Below, one piece after another: positions 36,815-52,100 of a DNA stretch of 64,000 nt. The DNA is taken from positions 1,476,914 to 1,540,913 of the forward strand of contig ML213507.1 of assembly GCA_004369045.1 (NCBI GenBank), given 5' to 3'. The DNA comes from Heliocybe sulcata (Eukaryota; Basidiomycota; Agaricomycetes; Gloeophyllales; Gloeophyllaceae). A model generated the notes under the pieces. The model was not told the origin of the DNA, searched no databases, and saw nothing but the letters and a program-made list of their open reading frames with translations. Position numbers and translations under genes: made by a program. Numbering within the stretch: position 1 is the first letter of the stretch; each line of letters starts with the position of its first letter.

Positions 36815-38678
36815 CGTGTGTCGGTCAGGCTCTCGCATTGTCGCTTACTACATGTACATGAACACTGGCCGCCCCGGTTCAATGCAACGTCTACTCCTGG
36901 ATCTTGGAATGTTATTTTCTAATCGTTTAGTATTCTCTTCTCTTGTGGTAACCCGGGTGGCGCCGAGTAATTTACAGATACATTGGACTCGGGGACCAGC
37001 GCTTTTTCTCACTTATTTCCTTTTTACACTGTGTATATATGGCCCCCCTGTTCAGTAGTCCGCAATCTCTATGCAATTCCGCTCCTTTAGCCTGATATAT
37101 ATGTCCTCCTCATGTTGTCAATTTATAATGCTTACAGTAATGTCGTGAATTGGAATGCTCGCAGTTTCCGCGCGGCAACTGCCGGTGCCACATTCTATGT
37201 GTGGCTCAGCTGACTGTGGAGAAGCAGGTTCGAATGAGGACTTGGATAGGTAAAGGATCTGCTTGCCACTGACCAGCATGTTGTCGTGAGCCGCGGGTGA
37301 TGCTACAGTAGAAGGGAGAAGAGGAAAGTAGTGTCACGTGACATACCCTTCCACACGGCTGTGGCATCGCTTAGTGCGTGCAGACCTTCAGCCCATCCCT
37401 GCTTCAAGCACGTCTGGTTGTCTCAATTGTACTTGATTTGTCGAAGATTTGTATCAATTTTGAGCTAATTTACGGTGCGACTACTCCTCAAGATCGCGTT
37501 CATAATATACGTCGTCAATATTCATGGCGTCTATATATTAGAATCGAGACATCGCCATTTGAGCCGAGAACCATCGCGCTGTACCACAAATTCGGGACAA
37601 ACGAGAACGGCCTCGACATGTCGGCAGTGGGCACTAGTACTGTCGTCCGAGGTAAACCTCCTGCGCATCAAGGCCACAATCAAGGTCCGACTATGATGGT
37701 GAGAGGAAATTCTCCGATTAAAGAACTTTACTGACACGCGATACGTTCTGGACGGCACTCGACTGGTGCTGAGGCACGCAATGGCATGGAAAGATGGTGC
37801 ATAGCCTATGATACGGATGTCAAGATGTCGGTGGGCTTAAGCCCTCTGCCACAAATTTAGGTGTGATTATACTCATATCCCCGGCATTTCGACTGTTAAC
37901 GTCTTATCCCTGTTACGCACTCATTATCCTAGAGGGCTTATGCAACTCAGCTCCCCGACATCAACTAGGCTATTCCCTATTCATGATCAAAACGGAGAGC
38001 CTGATCAGGTCACTAGATGACGAAGACATCACCGAGGTAGGCTGACATATCAGTACACCACCATTGCTCCCAAGTACCACAGCGGGCGCCTCGCTAACAT
38101 CATACGCTCAGGAGGATGTTTCAGAGGCTGGAAAAATAAACTGTCCGATTTGATACCTCCTGGAATCTGCTCAGTCTCAATGACCGGTTGGAACAGGGTC
38201 TGATGGATATCAACGCATTCGTTCCGTAGCGCACTCTGCTCACTGATCAGATCAGACGTAGGGCGTATGACTGGTGATGGGGTCAATAATAACCCCCGGT
38301 ATACGGTTCTGCCCAGGGTGTTCCACCCTCATATTAGACGCCACCATACGTCTGAAGCAAGATTAGCGTTTACAAGGCTATGATGCGACGCAGGCGATTT
38401 AATGAGTAAGTCACACCTGGAGATGTTATGGCTCCTGCTGCAGGGCGTCCAGCAGCAAGTCATTCAGGCAAAGTAGAACCTTTCCGACAGTGCTAGTGAA
38501 CGCCAGATCAGGTAGTAATACGCCGGCGTCGTTGGATATTGCACGTGAATTTTCAGCCGGGCGAAGGCCACAAAGTCGTTAACCCGGCGAGCCGCTTACA
38601 GTCTACTCTCGACGTCAAGAAATCCCTACGTAAAATTGTCAAGACGAAAACATATAAACAGAGGTAGTTTCCGGAGTA
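36815..38678. other. 1.9 kb convergent intergenic region
   Basis: This lies between the 3' ends of G-alpha (+) and PTR2 (-). An unassigned 118-codon plus-strand frame at 37378-37734 has no family or splice partner. Nothing else was seen. Confidence 0.5.
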
Positions 38679-40759
38679 TTATACTGTCTTTTCGTTGACG
38701 ACATGCTCTGGTTCCTCCTCCTCGTACGTCATAAACTCCTCGTTATCGATGTGCTTGTACCTGAACCAGAAAATAATGGTCTGCACAAACAGCGCGATAG
38801 CAGGTCCGGCCCAGACCCAAATGAGATGCGGCTAGCATGACAGCAGTTAGAGACAAATGTGACCAGAGCAAAGGCAAACTCACGTCGGTGATAGCGGGCG
38901 ACAAAATCTCGCCCAGTGCAGACGAGAGCGCGGTGGTGAACAGGAAGATCGACATCACGAGCGACTTCATCGACTTCGGGCTCCGCGCATACGCCATCTC
39001 GTACGCCGTCACGTTGCACAGACACTCGCTCAGCGCGCCGAGCGCGTAGTTCGGGATCTGCCACCACACGCTCACGGGCGACACGCCGTCGCCGTTGTTG
39101 GCGCACATCGTCGCGTAGTACCCGCACGGGTTCGTCTCGTAGATGCGGTACTGCACGATCGCGGCGATCGCGCCCGACAGCGCGGCGATGAAGAAGCCGA
39201 GCGTCATGCGCTTGATGGGCCCGAAGTTGATCTTGTTCCGGCGGAGGAAGGGGTAGAGGCCGTAGGTCATGATCGGGACCGCGACGATGATGGTCAGCGG
39301 GTTAAAGTTGCTCAGCAGGTCGTTCGGTGCGCCCCTTGTGGTCATGGTCGAGCCTGAACGAAAGCGATGTTAGCTGTACAAGCCTAGCTGTACAAGGGGA
39401 AGCTTGCCTTGGTTGGTAGAGACACTGCCAATACCACCGTCGTTGATGTTGTAGATCGGGAAGTAAAGGAAGATCTTGCACGCGTCGAACGTCCGGACGA
39501 CGTCGTCGACGAACTTGTCGTTCCAGTCAATCGGCTTGCCCCGGAGCGTCGTGATGCCCTTGGCGGCCAGCCGGGACGGTTTCGCGGCGTCCCAAAAGTC
39601 CTTCCTCCAAAACTTGCCCTTGTTCTCCTTGGCGGCAAGACCCCATATCTTCATGACCCTCCCGAGCTCGGAGCCGCTGGGCGGACTTTGGATGGTGCGG
39701 GTGTAGAGGAAGGCGAGGAGCAAGGGGAGGAGCATGAAAATGATCGTCGGCAGGAGGAACGCGAGCCAGTAGCCCACTAGCTTCTCGGAATACGTCGTCG
39801 CAAGCGCGAAGAAGGCACCGACGTTGATAAGGGCTGAAGGGTGCTGTCAGCAACATGTGCTGACCCATACAGGAATCTGCTTACCGTAGAAGATCAGCAT
39901 CAGACGCTGGATCGTGGCCTCGGGGTCGACAATGACTTTTTCGCCAGATTTCAAGACCTTGGTGTACGGCCTCTGGTGCTGGTACTGGTCCAAGATCGTC
40001 GGTGCGACGTTCGGCTTAAAGATACCGGCACCGATAGCCAGGACGAACAAGCTGATGATGAACGGCGCGATGCCTCGTCCGGCCTTCAGGACACTCGGCA
40101 GCGCTCCGAACACCATAATGATGTGGGCGGCAAAGCAGACCAAGACACCGATCAAGATAGTCTTGAAGCGGCCGAGTTTGGTATCAGCAACCCAGGCACC
40201 GAAGATGGGGACAATGTAGGCGAGGAATTGGAAGAGAAGGACGAAGGCGTTGGCGAACTGAAGGCCCTTGCCCAATGCACCCGCCGTCTCCTCTGAACCC
40301 TTGGGAGGCGCTCCCGCACCGTTACCTGAGTCTGTCGTCAATGCAAGCTCTGGTCACGCGAGAGGGTACATACCGCCTACCGGCAACGGGTACTCCATAA
40401 AGTTCGAGAAGACGGTCTGCGCGCCATAGTACGACGCACGCTCGGCGAACTCGACGAAGCAGAACAACCAGCAGACCCAGGGAATGGAGTCGGTGACTTT
40501 GCGCAGAGTGGCATGTTCCTCCTCAGTGGGGACGGGGTACTGATCATGCTCGTCGGTGGTGGCTGAGCGGCTGGAGCCCACTACGTCCACGTCTCCGTGC
40601 TTTTCGTCGATGAAGCCATCCGCGACAGCAATGGGCTTGATGACCTCGCCTGGAACGCGTGTCGTCAGGACGTCGGTCGTAATGTGGTCAGCAGCGACTC
40701 CAGCTGCGAATTGTAATATTAGAGCAGACTCAAAGGCTTTAAAGATAGAACGTACACAT
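38679..40759 (-). CDS. POT/PTR2-family proton-coupled di/tripeptide transporter
   Basis: It imports di- and tripeptides with protons at the plasma membrane. The first coding exon is only ATGT (40756-40759). A GTACGT donor joins it to CTGGAGTCGCTGCT, giving MSGVAADHITTD. The family signature EFAERASYYG follows in the first membrane region. Further helices include FANAFVLLFQFLAYIVPIFG, GVLVCFAAHIIMVFGALP and FLLPTIIFMLLPLLLAFLY. A cytosolic loop follows (KPSRLAAKGITTLRGK), then the second helix bundle with VSVWWQIPNYALGALSE and the ending PAITD/PHLIWVWAG. The acidic tail is NEEFMTYEEEEPEHV. The sequence is intact. Confidence 0.93.
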
Positions 40760-41918
40760 GCTGGCTTCCTTTCAGAACGGGAGTTCTAAGGTGGGTGGTG
40801 ACAGTCCTCGACACGGAGCCGGCAGGCAGGTTTCGCCGTCCTGTATTCTTATGCTCAACGAGCAAGCCGTCATTCCATCTTTTCTTATCAGCAGGCACCG
40901 GAGCACGCGATACGGAACTGTTATCATGCAACGGAGGACTATATACCTTGCCGAGAATAAGCTTCACCTCATTGGTCGGTTGTCTTGGGCGGGGCTAGTC
41001 CTGGCAGCCCACCATGTGAACAACCCGACGAATAGTTGGGAATTCGACCGCCAAGAAGTAATCGATCTGGGATGCATCATAGCACTGAGATGCGAGTGCC
41101 TCTTCCGGCGACTTACGCCTAGGTACTGCTGGTGATATGTAGCCTGATGGAAATGGACCTTGCGCAACCCAAGGACGCCGTCGCCGCGTGCGAAGTCTTC
41201 CCCTTCAGTAGTACCGACGGTATGTATGAACAACGCAAGTCGTCGTAGGCCAACCCTAGCTACACATCGGGCTGCGTCTGGATCAGAGAGACCATGGGCG
41301 GCAGGAGAGCTCCGAGAGTGCGACAGATAGCTTACCGATGGCGACTGTGGCGTGCCACTTGAAGTTAATTTGCACGCTACCCCAGATGAGATATAACAGT
41401 CTGATGGTGCAAAGTTGTGCCTGGCGATGGGGCATATAAGAAAGATTTTGGAGACTGTATTTGACGCTTATCATGATCGCGGTAAGCCAATGGATAGACG
41501 GGTCGAGCGCTGGAGATGGACAGGAATCGATATGGCACGCACCTCGGTCGTACCCAGGCTGTCGCTCCTAGGAGTCGAGATTCAATCTGCTAGGGGAAGC
41601 GATTGGTGATTGCCAGAGCATTCAAGTCAGGAGTCGACGACCGACAGCGACTGAGGAATATAGGCGACGGCGGCATGATCTGAACCAAATACTATATACG
41701 AAAGTACCTATATACTGTCAGCACTTCTAAGGTTTAGGGCGTTGATAGTTAAGTAGCGATGAGCAGTAGATATTGTCGACGTCTAAGATCCTATGATCCT
41801 TGGAGAGCCCCGTTGGCAACGAGACCCTCCTTTGTATAGCTGCAGTCGCAGTCATACCAAAGCGGGTCGGCCCCCTGCCTCACACGGATGCCCACAGCAG
41901 CACATATACACCTACGTT
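40760..41918. other. gene-poor region upstream of PTR2
   Basis: A minus-strand TATATAG near 40938-40945 could serve PTR2. An unassigned minus-strand frame at 40964-41233 shows no family. Otherwise nothing was recognised. Confidence 0.4.
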
Positions 41919-42110
41919 CTACTTCATCACCTGGATATGCTCGACCGTCGGGCCTTCGTAGGTATATAAAGCCGAGTCTCCGACCTTGACGAAGGCGGAA
42001 CCAGTGCTGGTCTCAGGAATGTGACGCCGATGAGAGTGCATACCTCGGAAAGGCGGGCGATGTGCTCGGCACTGAGAAAGTCGTTCTCGAATCTCGAAGA
42101 CGATTTTGGC
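41919..42110 (-). pseudogene. 3' relic of a deoxyribose-phosphate aldolase gene
   Basis: The minus strand matches the C-terminal part of the aldolase at 24384-25330: FENDFLSAEHIARLSEVCT, then SALYTYEGPTVEHIQVMK, ending in a TAG where the intact gene has Gln. Where the intact gene encodes YVKTSTGF with the Schiff-base lysine, this copy has lost a base, so the frame shifts and the lysine codon is gone. The N-terminal two thirds are absent. It lies divergent from the HNH gene at 42244, as the intact aldolase does from the other HNH copy. Confidence 0.82.
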
Positions 42111-42243
42111 AGAGCAGGAGTAGGACGTCGCCCGAACGGAGGAGCGAGACTGAAAGGCAAGTAAAGTAGTAGAGGCCCGACAGTGCGCGGAAAGAAAGAC
42201 GAGGTTAGCACTGAAGGCCACAGCTTAATCCAGAACACTCATT

Positions 42244-43522
42244 ATGCCTGAGCCCCTGCCGCCCATATCTGAAATCGAGCACAAATTCGCCACTTTACCC
42301 AGTGCAATTAGTGCATATAATACCTGTTTGCATTATGAGCGGTCCGTCTCGAGTCGACAACACCTCATCTTTGTGCGAGTATTGGGCTATTTACTCCTCT
42401 ATGCACCTTCAGATGAGGCACTCGCAGAGGTGGCAAGAACAATCCACTCCTGCGGTCAAGACGCCATTCGTCTCTGCGCCTTGGGAGAGGCCTTTGTTCA
42501 CTGGTTCATACGTGCATGTGAGTACGTTGTTTCACGTCAGGGGGTGCCTGAGCGCAGTCACCACCAGTTAGGAAGTTCAGAACGAGGACTGCCCCGAGTT
42601 CTGACTCCCCCAGTCGCAACTCCTTTGATAGTAGAGACCGACCCTTGCTGAAGGTCTCGATTCAAGACCCACCCAAAGATGATCAGACAGCAAAGGCACA
42701 AGTTGTGTTCACGAGCATTTCTGTATTTGTTTTGGCGTTCTGATGCGTTAATCTCTGTAGGCCCTCCTACGCGATGGTTACAGGTGCCTTATTTCGGGAA
42801 GATACGACCCATTGGCCATGGAAAGGCTCGATGTTCCAGTTGATGAGTTCTTCAAGTTTGGTCCTGCCGCCAGCACAGAATGCGCTCATATTGTTCCCGC
42901 TTCGACGTATTTCCATGTCAAGACTGATAATTTAGATCAAGATCCCAATAAAGTAAGATACCCACCTAAATATCGGGCACAAGTCAATTGACAGCTCGAT
43001 CAAATGTAGGAAAACTATGCGGCGTCTGTGTTGGCTGTCCTGATGCGTTTCGGCTACAATGTGGACAAACTGAACAATACCAACGTACATTCGTTATCCA
43101 ATGTCATGACCCTAGAGAAGAGTACGCACGACTTCTTCGATCAATTACGTCTATGGTTGGAGCCAACAGTGAGTGTTTCACCGCACCGGGGACTCGTCTG
43201 TCTTCCCTAACAGCCTCGCCAGGACACTCCGAATTGCTATCGCGTTCAGGCGTTGGATCCAAGGTATACTCATCCAGGGAGACAGCTGGTGACATTTAGC
43301 ACACCTGATCCGGAGCACCTTCCACTTCCGTCCGCGGAGCTCCTCGCTTTGCACGCGGTATGTGCAAAAGTCGCCCATCTTTCGGGTGCGGCTGAGTACC
43401 TCGATGAGTTGGATCGCGACTTGGAGATGTCGAACGTATTGGCATCTGACGGAGGCTCGTCCGAAGTCTTGTATCATGCCATTACACGTCTTGCGGGGGA
43501 AGGACTTGGTGTTGGGGGTTAA
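42244..43522 (+). CDS. HNH nuclease domain protein (HNH_2 type), intact
   Basis: Five exons (42244-42517, 42568-42701, 42761-42952, 43010-43168, 43223-43522) join in phase to 352 aa. The N-terminal helical part is MPEPLPPISEIEHKFATLP with YLLLYAPSDEALAEVA. A short Ser/Arg-rich linker leads to QTAKAQ/ALLRDGYRCLISGRYD, the start of the HNH_2-like fold. ECAHIVPAST supplies the Cys-His pair, and NVMTLEKSTHDFFDQLRLW the later Asn and His. The end reads LHAVCAKVAHLSGAAEYLDE. This family is very numerous in mushroom genomes and its biology is not known; nuclease activity is inferred from the fold. It is paired with aldolase debris. Confidence 0.82.
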
Positions 43523-44173
43523 TCTTTTGCGTTTTATGGTTGTATGATTCTATCGAACGATTCTATTCACCTCAGCTTGGCTTACAAGACACTTGCACGG
43601 AAAACGGTACAAGGTATGTGGGAGGCTATCCACATTGAAGCATGCGACACGAGTAACAGTGGCCCGTGTCACTTCTATGTCAAGACCGTTGTGAGTGTGG
43701 CCTTCCCAGAAGGCCACTACCGTCTCTGGTTTCATGCCTGCCGCCAAAGACGCAAGGTTTGGCCTTTCAAGGATCTCGCAGTTTCGAGGACGGCCTTCCA
43801 CAGCCGGCCCCAAATGTGAGTCCCACAGGGGGCGTCCTATCTCCAACGTGCTGTCAGTGGCCTTGCTGGAAGCCCACAGGCAGCCTTGTGTCCGGTCTAG
43901 GCGTAAACGCTCCTGGGGGCGAGTCTACTATGCTGCGAGGGTGCCAGAACAACAATCCTAGACGACACTTGCTCCGAGAGTAGTGCAAGGTATGTGCAAG
44001 ACCATCCGTAATTAATCACACAACGCGAGGACAGCGCGGTAGGTATACAATGACAACAACAGCTCCATTAAATAACGGGCTACTGGGCGCGAGTAAGGAC
44101 TCGGCCAGTCGAAAACACAGTAACATCGAGTACCAATCCACGAGAACAGCAGGACAAAGTAACAACTCAAACG
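43523..44173. other. convergent intergenic region with imperfect direct repeat
   Basis: This lies between the HNH gene (+) and the kinase gene (-). It holds two imperfect copies of a roughly 70-nt segment at about 43588-43655 and 43964-44036, both with GACACTTGC and CAAGGTATGTG in the same order. No gene was recognised. Confidence 0.4.
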
Positions 44174-47080
44174 TTACGACCGTTGCAATACTCTCCGGGC
44201 CTCCTCTCCCACCCTCCTCGCAGTCGCCACAGACGGCCGCGCAGCACCAGCTATCGTGCTCGCACTCGCCTGCTTCCTCACCGTCGTCTTCGCCGACGAG
44301 TTCGCCGCCGCCACTTTCACCAAGTGACCACTCGCGCGCGCTTTCAGCTTCGGTTTGGGTACCGCCAGAACGGCCGAACTCGACTGCACGCGACCCATTG
44401 AGACGCGCGCCCGCTCCGTCCGCTTGAGGAACGGACTCGGCAGGTTCTCTTCGTCTGCAAAGTCGTACCGCGGCGGGATCAGGGACACTGAGGACGTCCG
44501 CGAGAGCGTGCGCACGCGCGTCGTGGCGGTTGCCTTTGAGCTAGTTGATGGCTCAGAGGCGGATGCGATAACGGTGGCCGTCGACGACACAGCAGATTTG
44601 GGCCAGGTGGTAGAGGAAGACGAGGACGAAGACGAGGACGCTGTCGGAGCCGAACGCGACGCCACGAGGCCTGTGGTCTGCATGCTCGCCCTCCTGGTCA
44701 AGGTCGACATCATCGACGGCCTCCTCTTCAGCTTAGGCGGCGGGGCCGTCACCGTCCGATCCAGTCCCGCCCCGCTCCCGCGACTCGCCCTGCGCATGCT
44801 CACCCTCCTCTCCGTCGGGCTTACTGGCTCCTCCCTTCCCTTCCCCATCTCGCTCTCCGTCTCCGTCGTCTCTCCCTCCAAAGTGACAGTCTCATCCCCT
44901 TCCTCCGCGTCCGACTCAGCATCAAATATCTGGCTAAAGTTCAGCCCGACGTTCGGGGACTGGACAAAGAGCTTCGCGAGCTCTGACGGCGCGGGCGTGG
45001 ATAAAGCTTCGCCGGTGGAAGTCAGGATCACGCCTTTCATCGCAGAGGCGGGAGGCTCGGGGTCGGGGAAGAGCGAGGTCGATGTCGAGGCGAAGGTGCG
45101 CGTGGACTGCGATATGGGTGTCTCGAACACAGGGCGAGGCTCCTCCGCACCATGGGCTGCAAACCGAGACAAAGGCGCGAGGATATTCTTGACCTCTTCG
45201 AACGGGTTCTTGTCTCTCCGCTCTGCAAGCCAAGCCCAACCATTAGCCTCATACGCGCACACTCAAACCAGGACTCACCTCTCCGCTGACTCCGCCCTGC
45301 CGCCGGGGCCCCCTCCAGCGCTCTCAGCCTTGCTTCCAGCTCCCTCCTAATCTCCTCCACCCTCTCCCTCTCCTCTCTCATTTCACCCTCCCTCCTCTCC
45401 ACCCACACCATCCTTTCCTCCACCGCCGCCCTCACTCCCTCCTCTCTCTCCCTCACTCTCTCATTGATCATCGCTTGTTGCCGCTGCACCGCCTCGAGAA
45501 TCTCCTCCTCCCTCTTCTTCATGCTTGCAGCGACCTCGGCCTCGCGCTTCACCACAGCGGCCTTGAGCTCCTCCTCACGCTTCGCGACGGCGGTGCGGAC
45601 AGCGTGGTCGAGCTTTGACTGTTGCGCGGCGAGGACGGCGGCGAGGTGCGTCTCGCGATCTTTCAGGGCTGCTTCGCGCATGAGGAGCTCGCGCTCGCGG
45701 GCGGCCGCTGTTGCCTTGTGTATTTTGACTTGTGCGATCCTGCGCACATGAATATCCGAATCTGTGAGTGGAACGGAATAGCTAGAGAAGGGGAGGGGCG
45801 TACAGCTTTTCTGTCTCGGATACTTTCAAAGCGAGATCGATGCGTTCGTGCTGGAGTAGTTGCGCGGCGGATGGTCGCATAGCGGGCTACCGGGAATAGT
45901 ATCGGTCGAGAGTCTCGGCAGATAAACAGGGTACGTACATTCAGAGTGAGCATTGACTTGATAGTATTCCCCAGCGCCGTGCTGTACCCCCTCGGCATCG
46001 GCGGTATCCGCCCATTTCTGCCACAAGCAGCACACAAATAAGAAACGAGGAGCCTTAAGAAAGACGCAAGACTTGCCGAATGCACACGCTCAGCTCGGCG
46101 TGCGTCTTGGCTTCATGGAAGGGCGGCTTAAGCGCGCAAAGCTCGTAGACGAGGCAGCCGAGGGACCAGATGTCGGATTTAGAGTCGTACGCTTTTTCTT
46201 GCATGAGTTCCGGGGACATGTAGTAGGGGGTCTGTGGGCGGGTTGGGTTAGTGAATGGAGGGAAATGGATGGACATGGGCAGAGGAGAATGGAAGGACGC
46301 AGACTAAGATGGAGGGATGAGGAATAATTGATAGGGGGGTACGTACACCGACGTAGGTGTTTGCAAAGCTTGCTGTTCCGAGGGCTTTGGAGAGCCCAAA
46401 GTCGCCCAGTTTGACGGTATTTGCCTCGGAAAGAAAGACTGTGAAGGGTATAGTAGAATCGGCAAGGAAGGAGGAAGGAGATCCAGGTACACACCATTAT
46501 CTGGCTTCAAGTCGCGGTGCAAGACCTGCGGCCTCCTCTCCTTCCCATCAAACTCGCCGGCCCCTGCACTACTCGCCCGTCCATGTGTGTTCGGATGATG
46601 ACAATGATGTAGCGCCTGTAGTATTTGCATGAAATAATTCCATATGGTGTCCTCTGGGATAGTCCTGTTCTGTTTGGCAGCCTGCTGGATGATGGTGGAG
46701 AGGTCGCCGCCTCCGCAATACTCCATGAGAATGTAAAGGATGCCGCGGTCGTGGTCGATGTGCCGATCGTGGTAGCGGACGATATGTTCGTGCTGGAGGT
46801 CCTTGAGGATGTTTCTGCGACGTTCGTGAGATCAAGCCAACAGGAGCGCATGCTATACGCACACTTCTGCTACGATCTGCTTGCGATCTCGTTCGCTCAT
46901 CTTCTTGAAGTTGAGCTCCTTTCTCGCAAAGACCTTCCTACGTATTTAGCGCCGAGACAAGCTGCGCAGTGCCACAAAACACACCATGCCGTCCGACTTG
47001 CGTTTGACCTTTCTGATGATTCCAAAAGAGCCGTTGCCGATAATGTCGAGGCTCTCGTACAAGTCTAAATGCGACGCCAT
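44174..47080 (-). CDS. NIMA-related protein kinase (Nek2/NimA type)
   Basis: It is a Ser/Thr kinase of the mitotic NIMA family. It starts [20 protein letters not shown] (glycine loop), then [20 protein letters not shown] (catalytic Lys). [13 protein letters not shown] is the hinge, HRDLKPDN the catalytic loop, [11 protein letters not shown] the Mg-binding DFG, and [10 protein letters not shown] the activation segment end. [20 protein letters not shown] and [16 protein letters not shown] complete the fold. A long coiled coil follows (about 140 residues, [14 protein letters not shown] to [15 protein letters not shown]), as expected for Nek2-like kinases. The Ser/Thr-rich C-terminal region includes a nine-serine run. 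About eight introns. Divergent from SMC3. Confidence 0.93.
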
Positions 47081-47339
47081 TGTCGAGTGTCGAGGGTATC
47101 CAAGATGGAGGGAGGACGTGGTCTCGCTGTCTTCGCTGTGCGCTGGTTCAAGTCGGCGACGGCCAGCGCTTGTCTCGGTTCGCGACGACGTCACGTGGGC
47201 GCGTTCGAGGTGACAAGCACGCGATGTCGCGAAATGTCACGTCACCAGGCCCTCGCGCTCACGGCCTGGCCTGGTCTTGCTTTGTGGCTCGTCTCTGGTG
47301 GCTTAGGACTTCGCTGGCGGTCAGCGGCAGAACGCCAGG
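47081..47339. promoter_or_regulatory. shared promoter of NIMA kinase and SMC3
   Basis: Only 259 bp separate the two divergent start codons. The region contains GACGTCACGTGG, with a CACGTG E-box at 47192-47197, and further GTCACGT and TCGCGA motifs, but no TATA box. Co-regulation is inferred from the spacing. Confidence 0.5.

Positions 47340-52100
<4,761 letters not shown>

Noticed and set aside
44355-45350. 331-codon plus-strand frame opposite the kinase C-terminal region
   Set aside because: It mirrors the Ser/Arg-rich low-complexity coding sequence of the NIMA kinase and lacks any domain.
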